NCBI GenBank assembly: GCA_021773835.1
Contig: JAJFJQ010000063.1
Location: 1-64,000, forward strand
Source of the DNA: Gammaproteobacteria bacterium
GTDB taxonomy: Bacteria > Pseudomonadota > Gammaproteobacteria > Ga0077536
Length of the DNA: 64,000 bases
Reading direction: 5' to 3'
Shown here: one piece after another, positions 1 to 7,869 of the stretch
Position numbering within the stretch: the first letter of the stretch is position 1
Layout of the letters: each line of letters starts with the position of its first letter
Notes under the pieces: model-generated
Database searches by the model: none
The model's input: the letters and a program-made list of their open reading frames with translations, nothing else
Told to the model about the DNA's origin: nothing
Program-made: the position numbers and the translations under genes

Positions 1-15
1 CGTTATGATTGCTTT

Positions 16-86
16 AACCTGCATGGTGTCCTCCAGTGAACCAATTGATATCGCTATCGATCAGATCACTGGATGCCATGCAGGTT
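16..86. repeat. Nested inverted repeat (hairpin)
   Basis: The outer arms AACCTGCATGG (16-26) and CCATGCAGGTT (76-86) are perfectly complementary. Inside them TCCAGTGA (32-39) pairs with TCACTGGA (66-73), and a further GATA/TATC pair lies at the tip. The structure is too long for a simple terminator and has no T-run after it. It could be a REP-type element or part of a structured RNA. Confidence 0.6.
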
Positions 87-136
87 CCCTAACCCTATCT
101 ATTTGTTTTTGATCAGCTTTTCGTGGGGAGCCTTCA

Positions 137-201
137 GGGTCGGAGTCATTATTTTTCAATTCCAAGGTCGTAAAGTTCTTTTGGGAAAACGACTCCGACC
201 C
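137..201. repeat. REP-like inverted repeat
   Basis: GGGTCGGAGTC (137-147) pairs perfectly with GACTCCGACCC (191-201) around a 43-nt loop rich in T and A. Similar GGGTCGGAGTC ends are, from memory, common as dispersed palindromes in gammaproteobacterial genomes, often beside RAYT-type transposases. Only one copy is seen in this window, so the repeat status is inferred. Confidence 0.45.
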
Positions 202-483
202 CGTTAGCTAGCGTCGTGGATCACAAGCCAACTGCGCTGATTGACGTGCGTCGATAGAGGCGTCTATCGAACGTTCCGGGCGACACTTAGTCATAGCTGA
301 CTTTAGGCGACCGTGCTAAGCTTCGCCGGAGCTTGCCGGCCACGAACGCGGCTATACAATCAAAGGCTTATCTAATTTGTTTGATAACGAACTGGAGTGT
401 CGACATACAAGCTTGGTTTTCCCCGCGCTACAGCGGCGGCGGCCAGCGGTCCTGCTGACTATTTCTCCAACTAACAGGCCATT

Positions 484-1779
484 TTGATCCCAACAATATC
501 AACATACTTGTCCGGTTGGTTTTCACGCCAACATAGCGGTGCGTTATCCGAAACTGCGCGGGCACCAGCTCCGAAACTCGGACGCGTTGCACAGCGTATG
601 TCGCTGCAATTCGGCCGATTGGGGGCTCGTACGCCAGTGTCGAGTTCCGCGGAAATCACTTACCGGACGCAGATATACACATCGATTCACGAAATAGACG
701 CGGGATCTTGGGATGCGATACTGGGGCACAATGGGTTGATTCGCTCACATGCGTATCTGGCCGCAGTCGAAGCAGCGTCAATTGAGGACTGCCAATATTT
801 CTACCCGGTAATAACCGATTCGAATGGGCAGATTGTGGCGCACGCGTGTGTCTATACGATTGCGACGGATTTCGCCCAATTGTTACCGAAGTCGTTGGCG
901 TGGTTTCCGCAAATTACCCGTCGGATCTGGAAGCGTTTTCTGCACGTACGTGTTACAGAATGCGCTTCTCCGCTGTCAGCAAGTCACTCGATATCGATAA
1001 TGCCAGGCGCAGACCGCAAGAACTTAATTAAAAAGATTGGCGAAGCGGTAAATTCGATTGCCCGAACCCAAAGCAGTAGCCTCCTAGTCGTGCGAGATTT
1101 TTTGACGGACGATAGGGACGATTTCGATACGCTACTACGTGACGGCTACAATTTAGTTTCTAACATGCCGCTCGCGCGTATTCGGGTGCGGTGGAATAGC
1201 TACGAAGAATACCTCTCGAGCATGCGCTCGCGCTATCGCAAAGACGTCAAACGGCGTCTGAGGCGAGCCGCAAAATCGGGGCAGGAAGTGCGCGTTTTAG
1301 AATCATTTGGCGAGCAGTCCGACCTCTGGGTGGAGCAAGCTCGTACTGTTCAAGAAAATACCAAAGGCTTCAAGCGAGAAATTCTCCCGCCCGGTTACTA
1401 CCAAAACATGGATTTGAAGCTCGGTGAGAAAAGCCTACTCGTCGCCGCGAAGCGGGATGGGCGTATCGTCGCCCACGGTATGGTGCTTCACGATGACTCC
1501 GACACCATCGCAACATACTTTGGGCGTAATCGAGGGCCAGCAAGCCAAGAATGGTTCCACCTTGTTAACGAAGTGATCCGCATCGGCATAGACCGCAAGA
1601 GCGACTATATCAATCTCGGGCTCGGATCTTACGACGCGAAGTCAAATGTAGGCGCCGACGTGGAGCCATTGTTTGTCTATAGTAAGAGCACGATAGCCTG
1701 GGTGAATTGGCTAATGAGACTTATACCGCGCACCATGGATTTTCCCGTTAAAGAGCCCAAACGGGTTTTTCACGAATAA
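484..1779 (+). CDS. FemAB/GNAT-like acyltransferase (Acetyltransf_6 type)
   Basis: This 431-residue protein has the layout of the Acetyltransf_6 (PF13480) branch of the GNAT fold, whose members transfer acyl or aminoacyl groups, often in polysaccharide or cell-wall pathways. The signature helix of this branch, SMRSRYRKDVKRRLRRAAKSG-like, starts near residue 242. The acyl-CoA-binding strand with VAHGMVLHD lies near residue 328, and GLGSYDAKSN follows. The frame opens with TTG at 484; an ATG at 598 is an alternative start, but residues before about 60 look poorly conserved in composition. The substrate cannot be inferred, because the neighbours on the other strand are an exporter and a hydrolase. 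Confidence 0.7.
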   Translation: MIPTISTYLSGWFSRQHSGALSETARAPAPKLGRVAQRMSLQFGRLGARTPVSSSAEITYRTQIYTSIHEIDAGSWDAILGHNGLIRSHAYLAAVEAASIEDCQYFYPVITDSNGQIVAHACVYTIATDFAQLLPKSLAWFPQITRRIWKRFLHVRVTECASPLSASHSISIMPGADRKNLIKKIGEAVNSIARTQSSSLLVVRDFLTDDRDDFDTLLRDGYNLVSNMPLARIRVRWNSYEEYLSSMRSRYRKDVKRRLRRAAKSGQEVRVLESFGEQSDLWVEQARTVQENTKGFKREILPPGYYQNMDLKLGEKSLLVAAKRDGRIVAHGMVLHDDSDTIATYFGRNRGPASQEWFHLVNEVIRIGIDRKSDYINLGLGSYDAKSNVGADVEPLFVYSKSTIAWVNWLMRLIPRTMDFPVKEPKRVFHE

Positions 1780-1819
1780 TAATGGCGGCCTGACGCCGAC
1801 GTCTAAAGTGGCATTGAAA

Positions 1820-2434
1820 TTAGTACTCGGGGGACAGCGACAGAAGCGCTGATCTCGTCGCTTCGATCACTGCATCTTCGTCGGATCCGCCTCGGATCCC
1901 ATCACTGAGTTCGAGCTGTACCCCGCGTCCCGTTCGGCCGCGGTTACAGATATTGTTCACATGTAGTCCGGGATAGGGGTGCCCGTCGAGTTTCACATCA
2001 ATACCAGCTCGGCACATTCGCACCCCGATATGCTGTTTCAGCCTTTCATCGAGTCCGCCGAGCATTACTGCTTGCCCCTCTCCGCTAAATCCATGAACCG
2101 CGACGACTACGAAGCACTTTGATATGAGTGCTACGCAACTAGGTTCATCGAATCTATGGCTCGTTAAATGCAATGTATCGAAGCTGCCGCTTTCATCTAA
2201 GCCTTCGAACAAATAGAGATTGAACTCGTCTCCAGCAATTGCGCGAGCGATGTAGGATGTCCGACGTTCGATGCTACCGCCGTGCGGTGCAATTATCGCA
2301 ATCTTGCTGACGGGGCGCTGCGTGAGTTGAATATTGTAGTCATGACCTCTGATCTCCTTATCTGCGAGTTCGGCATAGGTTGCGTAGCGGTCTACCTGAT
2401 CGCCTATGTATCCGACCCTTTCGAATTGACTACC
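1820..2434 (-). CDS. Poly-gamma-glutamate hydrolase family protein
   Basis: The product matches the pattern of the phage PghP-like zinc-dependent gamma-polyglutamate hydrolases (PF05908). It starts near VDRYATYAELADKE, then has IAPHGGSIERRTSYIARAIAG, an LHLTSHRFDEP segment, a second histidine in VAVHGFSGEG, and NICNRGRTGRGVQLELSDGIR at the C-terminus. The His and Glu residues in these motifs are the expected zinc ligands. The open frame continues upstream to 2521 inside the ABC gene. A TTG at 2434, which overlaps the ABC stop codon, is the most likely start and suggests translational coupling. The family cleaves gamma-linked glutamate chains; the substrate here is unknown. Confidence 0.7.
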   Translation of the reverse strand, partial: GSQFERVGYIGDQVDRYATYAELADKEIRGHDYNIQLTQRPVSKIAIIAPHGGSIERRTSYIARAIAGDEFNLYLFEGLDESGSFDTLHLTSHRFDEPSCVALISKCFVVVAVHGFSGEGQAVMLGGLDERLKQHIGVRMCRAGIDVKLDGHPYPGLHVNNICNRGRTGRGVQLELSDGIRGGSDEDAVIEATRSALLSLSPEY

Positions 2435-4244
2435 CAACGACTTGGCCGACGCTGTCTTCCTGCTGGAACTGTAATCGTGCAAGGCGCGCGTACAGACCAC
2501 CCCTCGATAACAATTCAGCATGGCTGCCGATAGTTACAATCTCGCCCTGTTCCATGACAACTATTCGGTCGACATTCAATATAGTTGAAAGGCGATGGGC
2601 AATAATGATCGTGGTGCAGTTCTGCATCAGTTTGTGTAGGGCCTCTTGAACAAATTTCTCACTGGCGGCATCGAGTGCACTCGTCGCTTCATCGAGCAAC
2701 AAAATCGATGGCTGTCGCAGGATCGCTCGGGCGATTGCGACCCGCTGTTTTTGCCCCCCTGACAGGCGCACGCCGCGTTCACCAATGAACGTCGAGTACC
2801 CTTGCGGCAGTTTTTCGATAAATTCGTCCGCCCCTGCGGATCGACTCGCAGCGATCACGTCCTCATCTGGTGCGTCAGATTTTCCGTAGCGAATGTTTTC
2901 CATAACATTGTCGGCGAACAATACGGTCTCCTGTGGAACGATACCGACGCGATTTCGGATAACAGCAGGGTCAGCGGTTCGAATATCAACGCCGTCAACG
3001 CTGATCGTTCCTGCACCCGGCTGATAAAAATCTAGCAATAACTGAAAAACGGTGCTTTTGCCGGCACCTGATGGCCCCACCAGGGCAATGGTTTCGCCGG
3101 GACTGACATCTAGACAGAAGTCTTTTAATGCCGGGTGCTCAGGCCGTGAAGGATAATTGAACGACACGTGCTCGAAAGTTGTGGTGCCGAGCGGGACCTT
3201 GGGCAGTGGTGTGGGGTTTACCGGCGACTTAATTCGAGGCTCAGTATCAAGTAGTTCTGCGAGTCGCTCCGTTGCTCCCGCGGCCTGTAACAAGGAACCC
3301 CAGATTTCGGTCAGGCCGGCGGTCGAACTCCCAACGATAACTGCATAGAATAAAAATTGTCCGAGTTCCCCACCGCTAATATGTCCGCTGACGACGTTTT
3401 GCGCACCAACCCATAGAACGACCACAATCCCACAAAAGATAACGAGTATCGCGTATACCGTCATGAATGCGCGGGTCCTAACCCGGCGCAGTGCAGTCTT
3501 AAAAGAGTGGGCGATTGCCGCGTCGTAGCGCTCGCCGTGGAGCTTTTCTAATGTAAATGCTTGGACGACTTGCATTGCATTCAGCACTTCTGCGGCAAGT
3601 GCGCTGGTGTCGGCGATGCGATCTTGGGTGTCTCGAGACAAATTGCGGATGCGGCGTCCGACGAACATTATTGGAAATACGATCACCGGGACGAGGAGAA
3701 TAATCATACCGGTCAGTTTTGGACTGGTGATTGTAAGCATGATCAAGCCGCCAACCAGCGTTACGAAACTGCGCAGCGCGACCGACAAACTGCTGCCAAC
3801 GACGGTTTGGATTAGTGTTGTATCTGCGGTCAATCGTGATAACACTTCTCCGGTGCGTGTTACTTCGAAGAATGTCGGTGTCATTCTAAGAACGTGTTTG
3901 AATACGGCACTGCGTAAATCGGCCACTACCCGCTCACCGATCCATGAAACCAAATAAAATCGTGTCGCTGCAAAGACGGCGAGCACGACCGCGAGCGCGA
4001 ATAACACAATAAAATACCGATCTATGGATCTTGCCTGGTCTGCCGAAAATCCAGCGTCGATAAGATGTCTAAGGGCAATGGGCATACCCAGCGTCGCGCT
4101 TGCAGCGATCACTAATGCCGCGAGCGCAATTACGATCGTCGTCCAATACGGACTGAGAAATGGCACGAGCCGTCGTAGTGGCTGGAGATCGCGCTCGCGC
4201 TTTTTTGTCGCCGGTGCGGGTCCAATTTCCGGTTGCTCACTCAT
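2430..4244 (-). CDS. ABC exporter, fused membrane and ATPase domains (MsbA-like)
   Basis: A 604-residue half-transporter with an N-terminal six-helix type IV exporter domain (roughly residues 30-330) and a C-terminal nucleotide-binding domain. The Walker A motif GPSGAGKST is near residue 388, the ABC signature LSGGQKQR near 493 and Walker B ILLLDEATSALD near 518, followed by the H-loop AHRLS. All catalytic residues are present, so it should be an active homodimeric exporter in the inner membrane. The closest families export lipids, peptides or drugs; the cargo is not evident. It overlaps the downstream hydrolase gene by a few bases, so the two are probably co-transcribed. Confidence 0.9.
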   Translation of the reverse strand: MSEQPEIGPAPATKKRERDLQPLRRLVPFLSPYWTTIVIALAALVIAASATLGMPIALRHLIDAGFSADQARSIDRYFIVLFALAVVLAVFAATRFYLVSWIGERVVADLRSAVFKHVLRMTPTFFEVTRTGEVLSRLTADTTLIQTVVGSSLSVALRSFVTLVGGLIMLTITSPKLTGMIILLVPVIVFPIMFVGRRIRNLSRDTQDRIADTSALAAEVLNAMQVVQAFTLEKLHGERYDAAIAHSFKTALRRVRTRAFMTVYAILVIFCGIVVVLWVGAQNVVSGHISGGELGQFLFYAVIVGSSTAGLTEIWGSLLQAAGATERLAELLDTEPRIKSPVNPTPLPKVPLGTTTFEHVSFNYPSRPEHPALKDFCLDVSPGETIALVGPSGAGKSTVFQLLLDFYQPGAGTISVDGVDIRTADPAVIRNRVGIVPQETVLFADNVMENIRYGKSDAPDEDVIAASRSAGADEFIEKLPQGYSTFIGERGVRLSGGQKQRVAIARAILRQPSILLLDEATSALDAASEKFVQEALHKLMQNCTTIIIAHRLSTILNVDRIVVMEQGEIVTIGSHAELLSRGGLYARLARLQFQQEDSVGQVVG

Positions 4245-4377
4245 TCTGCTGCGGGGCCTTGCTTTTAATACTCGGAACTAGCTTCTTTTTGCGAACCGCC
4301 AAATACTGCACTCTGCGGCGTGGGGCGCAGTGCCGAACGGCCGTGTTGTCTCTGGGTTTCGGAATTATAATCTTGAA

Positions 4378-5127
4378 ATGGACGAATACACCGAAAAGCT
4401 GCGCAATTTAATTCAATTGTCCGATCGAATGACGATTTTCACTGGAGCGGGGATCAGCACGGAATCCGGTATCCCCGACTTCCGTAGTCCAAATGGCATT
4501 TGGTCGAAACTACAACCGATTCAATTCCAAGACTTTATAGACTCGGCCGAAATGCGCGCAGAGGCCTGGCGGCGAAAGATCATCATCGATAAAGACATGC
4601 AAAAGGCGCTACCCAATCGGGGCCATCGAGCAGTCGCTCATCTCGTAGATTCGGGCAAATGCCAGACCGTAATAACGCAGAACATCGATGGACTTCATCA
4701 GGACTCAGGAATACCAGATCAAAACGTCGTAGAACTTCATGGAAATGGTACTTATGCGTCATGTCTTCAGTGTAGTCTGCGACACGAACTCGAACCGATA
4801 TTTGAAGCGTTTAATCGAGACAACACCCTACCGGTATGCCGACACTGCGGTGGGATTGTGAAAACGGCGACGGTTTCGTTCGGACAAGCGATGCCAGAAG
4901 AAGCGATGCGCTTATCCGAGCGCTCTACGCTAAGTTGCGATTTGTTTATCGTGCTTGGATCGTCGCTTGTTGTTTTTCCCGCAGCCGCCTTCCCTCAGAT
5001 TGCGAAACAAAACGGCGCAAAATTGGTGATCGTTAATCGTGAAGCAACGGACCAAGATCGGATCGCGGACCTGGTTGTGCATCAAGAGATTGGACAGGTT
5101 CTTGGCGACGCGACCGGGGTCGACTAA
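4378..5127 (+). CDS. Sirtuin, NAD-dependent protein deacylase (CobB/Sir2 family)
   Basis: The 249-residue protein carries all sirtuin hallmarks: FTGAGISTESGIPDFRS near residue 20, TQNIDGLHQDSG near 100, the catalytic histidine in ELHGN near 120, and two zinc cysteine pairs (CLQC near 127 and CRHC near 154). VLGSSLVVFPAA and the IVNRE NAD-contact segment follow. Sirtuins remove acyl groups from lysines and release nicotinamide. I chose the ATG at 4378 because the sirtuin fold starts there; an upstream GTG would add 16 unrelated residues. It stands alone between an ABC exporter and a Rieske oxygenase, both on the other strand. Confidence 0.9.
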   Translation: MDEYTEKLRNLIQLSDRMTIFTGAGISTESGIPDFRSPNGIWSKLQPIQFQDFIDSAEMRAEAWRRKIIIDKDMQKALPNRGHRAVAHLVDSGKCQTVITQNIDGLHQDSGIPDQNVVELHGNGTYASCLQCSLRHELEPIFEAFNRDNTLPVCRHCGGIVKTATVSFGQAMPEEAMRLSERSTLSCDLFIVLGSSLVVFPAAAFPQIAKQNGAKLVIVNREATDQDRIADLVVHQEIGQVLGDATGVD

Positions 5128-5166
5128 CGCCCCGGCGTGGTCAATCTAACGCGATCGGATATTCAA

Positions 5167-6324
5167 CTAGCCGGCATTCGCCGCAGCCTGGACTGCCTGC
5201 GTGAGACAACGATGAAAATGTGTCAATGCCGGCTCATTGGTGCCGAACGTGATGTGACTTTGTGCTTGTGAATGGAAGCCTCTTTGAATAGTTTCGCCAA
5301 CTGGAAAGTCTTCTTCCTCTACGACGCCAACAACGAGATCTAGGTTTTTCTTCCAATATTGTTTCGTTTTCTCAGTTTCAGCGGGCTCTGGCGTATAAAG
5401 ATCCATACGAACGACCGAGCGCTCCGGGTCATCGGTGCATGGATAAATATGCCACGCTTCTACGTGGTCGAGTTGCCACACGAGCACAGTATTCGGGAAT
5501 AAAACGTAGATACCCACGATGTGTGACAGGATGTTCCAGTCGGATTTGTTATAGGCTCTTAATTCATTAATCGTACGGCGAGCGCTCACGAGCCTAAAAT
5601 TTTCTCCCCAAGTGTCAAATGTCGAGAGATTGTCGTAGAAAATCGGGCAAATCGAATCTTTATGCAAAACGCAAAAATGGTATGACTCCAGGAAAGTGTC
5701 AACGACCAACTTCCAGTTCATCTGTCGGCGAATGATATAGCTGTCAAAGTGGTGAAAAGAGGCTAAATTGTAAGCCGCCAATTCACCGGCAATACCGTTT
5801 AGTTTCTGACCAATGTCGACAGATTGGTCTGGTGAAGGGCAGACCCACAACAGGCCGTCTTGCTCGATCACCGGAAGGCGAGTGAGGCCATGTGTTTCTC
5901 GTGGCATTCCGCCAAATGCCGAATCTTGTGGGCGGGCGATGAGATTACCGTGCAGGTCATAGGTCCACGCATGGTAGGGGCATACGAACGACCTGGCTTT
6001 GCCGCCGTCTTTTGCTACTGCTGACCCCCGATGCCGGCAGACGTTGAGGAAGCCGTGGACTTTATTTTGCGAGTCCCTTGTAAGGAGAATTGGTACACCG
6101 GATAGGGAATCCGTCATAAAACTTCCGGCGTGCGGAAGTCGCGCACTCAACCCAAGACAGAGTAGTTGGCTCCGAAAAAATAAGTTTTTCTCGATTTCAG
6201 CTTGTCGTTCACAGATATATTCTGATACCGGTTGTTCGTATATCTCTGCACCAAGTGCCGTTGTTTTAGTGTCGATATAGTCGAGCAGCCGGTTACCCAC
6301 GACAACTTGTTCACTTTGCAACAC
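5167..6324 (-). CDS. Rieske non-heme iron oxygenase, alpha subunit type
   Basis: A 385-residue ring-hydroxylating-type oxygenase. The Rieske 2Fe-2S ligands are CRHRG near residue 95 and CPYHAW near residue 115. The mononuclear iron site is seen in DTFLESYHFCVLHKDS near residues 205-220, with both histidines present. The usual bridging Asp/Glu lies just before them. Such enzymes hydroxylate or demethylate aromatics, quaternary amines or sterols and need a separate reductase, which is not encoded nearby. The substrate is unknown. Confidence 0.85.
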   Translation of the reverse strand: MLQSEQVVVGNRLLDYIDTKTTALGAEIYEQPVSEYICERQAEIEKNLFFRSQLLCLGLSARLPHAGSFMTDSLSGVPILLTRDSQNKVHGFLNVCRHRGSAVAKDGGKARSFVCPYHAWTYDLHGNLIARPQDSAFGGMPRETHGLTRLPVIEQDGLLWVCPSPDQSVDIGQKLNGIAGELAAYNLASFHHFDSYIIRRQMNWKLVVDTFLESYHFCVLHKDSICPIFYDNLSTFDTWGENFRLVSARRTINELRAYNKSDWNILSHIVGIYVLFPNTVLVWQLDHVEAWHIYPCTDDPERSVVRMDLYTPEPAETEKTKQYWKKNLDLVVGVVEEEDFPVGETIQRGFHSQAQSHITFGTNEPALTHFHRCLTQAVQAAANAG

Positions 6325-6549
6325 GCCGACGGATCCTCGAGATTAGTTCCTGCTGGGCATTATATCGCACGTACCACTATCCAGCGGTGCCTGAGACGCA
6401 GTTCGCAATTCGCGCAATAAATTTGTCGTAAAGCGCATAGCCTACTGATTACTTGGAACAAATTGTTAAAGCGACCGGACGAAACGCCGATACCAGTCTA
6501 AGCTTTGAACCAATCTTTTGACTCCTGGGATAACGAGCGAACCAAACTC

Positions 6550-7800
6550 ATGAAATCGAGCAAACCAGCCATCAAAGCCGGCAGCCTCAAGGCGTTCTAC
6601 CCCTTTACGGAACTCCCTCCTGAATACGTCATTATTGCGGCTAAGTTCGCAGAGCAATTGGACATTTCGGACGGAGATTTGGTACTCGAAGAGAATTCCG
6701 AAGATCCGAATGATTATTTCCTCGTTGAAGGAAAGCTGCATGTTCGAGACATTTACGGTGCAGATTCGACGATGGTCGGAGGGGCGCCGGAAGCGGTACA
6801 ACCGCTACCTCAATTACGTCCCAGCGCTTACCGGATAAAAGGCAATGGCGGCGCTACCTTGCTGCGGGTACCGCAAGAAGTCATTCGGCGCGTGCGGTCC
6901 GAAGCACCAGAAAAGATAACCGCGGTTGAAGACGACATCACGCTGGATATCACGCAATCCCGCGAATTCTTCAACGACTTTAAAGAAGAACTGCAGATGA
7001 ACCGGGTGCGCTTACCAAGTTTGGCGCCGAGCGCATCCCGAGTGCACCGGTTACTCGGCGGCGAAGGCGTTTCGGAATCCGATCTAATTGCGGCGATATC
7101 GATGGACCCGGCAATTGCCGCAAAACTCCTGAAGATGGCGAATAGCTCGCTCTTTAACTTAGAAGAAAAAGTTGAAGATATGTCGGGCATCATTGCGCGG
7201 CTTGGAATTTTCGCCACGCGAGAAATCGCCGCGTGTTTCGCATTTCGTGACGTCTACAAAAATTCGCCGCCCGAGCTCGTTGCAAGGCTGCAAGATCAGG
7301 TTTCGGAGGCGCGTCAGGTTTCGGCGATGTCATCAGCCATCGCCGAGCTTACTGACGATATCGATCCAAAAGTTGCCGGTTTGGCTGGATTAATGCACAA
7401 CGTCGGGGTGCTACCAATTTTCAGCTATTCAATGCAAAACGTTGCCTACGCCATGAATCCAAAGCTTGTAGACCGCGCGATACAAAAGATGTCTCACCAG
7501 GCCGGTGCGCTTTTAGCGAAAAAATGGCGTTTTAGTGACGAGATCGTACGTAGCATCGAGCACTCTAACGAATGGTCATATAAGACCGGCGACCGCCCCG
7601 ACCTAGTCAATATCGTCCTAACCGCGAAATACCATTATCTTCTAAGTCACTCGGGTTTGAAGTCCATCCCAAAACCCAAAGAAGTTCCATCAATCGCTGC
7701 GGCTACCTGCGGGCAATTTGATGAAAAGCTTAGTCTGAAGATCCTTGGTCGAGCCAAAGAGCTGATGAGCGTTGATATGGCCGCCGGTTGTCCGGCTTAA
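6550..7800 (+). CDS. HDOD-domain signalling protein with N-terminal cyclic-nucleotide-binding-like region
   Basis: The 416-residue protein has a central to C-terminal HDOD domain (about residues 150-350), recognised by LPSLAPSASRVHRLL, ISMDPAIAAKLLKMANSSLF, a GIIARLGI helix and AGLMHNVGVLPIFSY. HDOD domains are HD-like but lack phosphohydrolase residues and act in signalling, often with cyclic di-GMP or stress pathways. The first 120 residues resemble a cNMP-binding barrel (DYFLVEGKLHVRD). The ATG at 6550 is preferred; a TTG at 6505 would add 15 residues. It converges with the RpfF-like gene. Confidence 0.75.
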   Translation: MKSSKPAIKAGSLKAFYPFTELPPEYVIIAAKFAEQLDISDGDLVLEENSEDPNDYFLVEGKLHVRDIYGADSTMVGGAPEAVQPLPQLRPSAYRIKGNGGATLLRVPQEVIRRVRSEAPEKITAVEDDITLDITQSREFFNDFKEELQMNRVRLPSLAPSASRVHRLLGGEGVSESDLIAAISMDPAIAAKLLKMANSSLFNLEEKVEDMSGIIARLGIFATREIAACFAFRDVYKNSPPELVARLQDQVSEARQVSAMSSAIAELTDDIDPKVAGLAGLMHNVGVLPIFSYSMQNVAYAMNPKLVDRAIQKMSHQAGALLAKKWRFSDEIVRSIEHSNEWSYKTGDRPDLVNIVLTAKYHYLLSHSGLKSIPKPKEVPSIAAATCGQFDEKLSLKILGRAKELMSVDMAAGCPA

Positions 7801-7823
7801 AATCCGCGAAACGCGAAACCGTA

Positions 7824-7852
7824 GGGCACTAGACCCAGTAAATCTAGTGCCC
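7824..7852. terminator. Bidirectional hairpin between convergent genes
   Basis: GGGCACTAGA (7824-7833) and TCTAGTGCCC (7843-7852) form a perfect 10-bp stem with a 9-nt loop between the convergent HDOD and RpfF-like genes. There is no clear T-run on either side, so termination efficiency is uncertain. Confidence 0.6.
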
Positions 7853-7869
7853 GAGAGTTCCATAATGGC

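Larger units (their letters stand above)
1..483. other. Gene-free left end with two hairpin elements
   Basis: I see no convincing coding sequence here. The stretch holds two strong inverted repeats, described separately, and a GC-rich run of cgg triplets near 430-450. It may be the 3' flank of a gene outside the window or the remains of a REP array. Confidence 0.5.
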
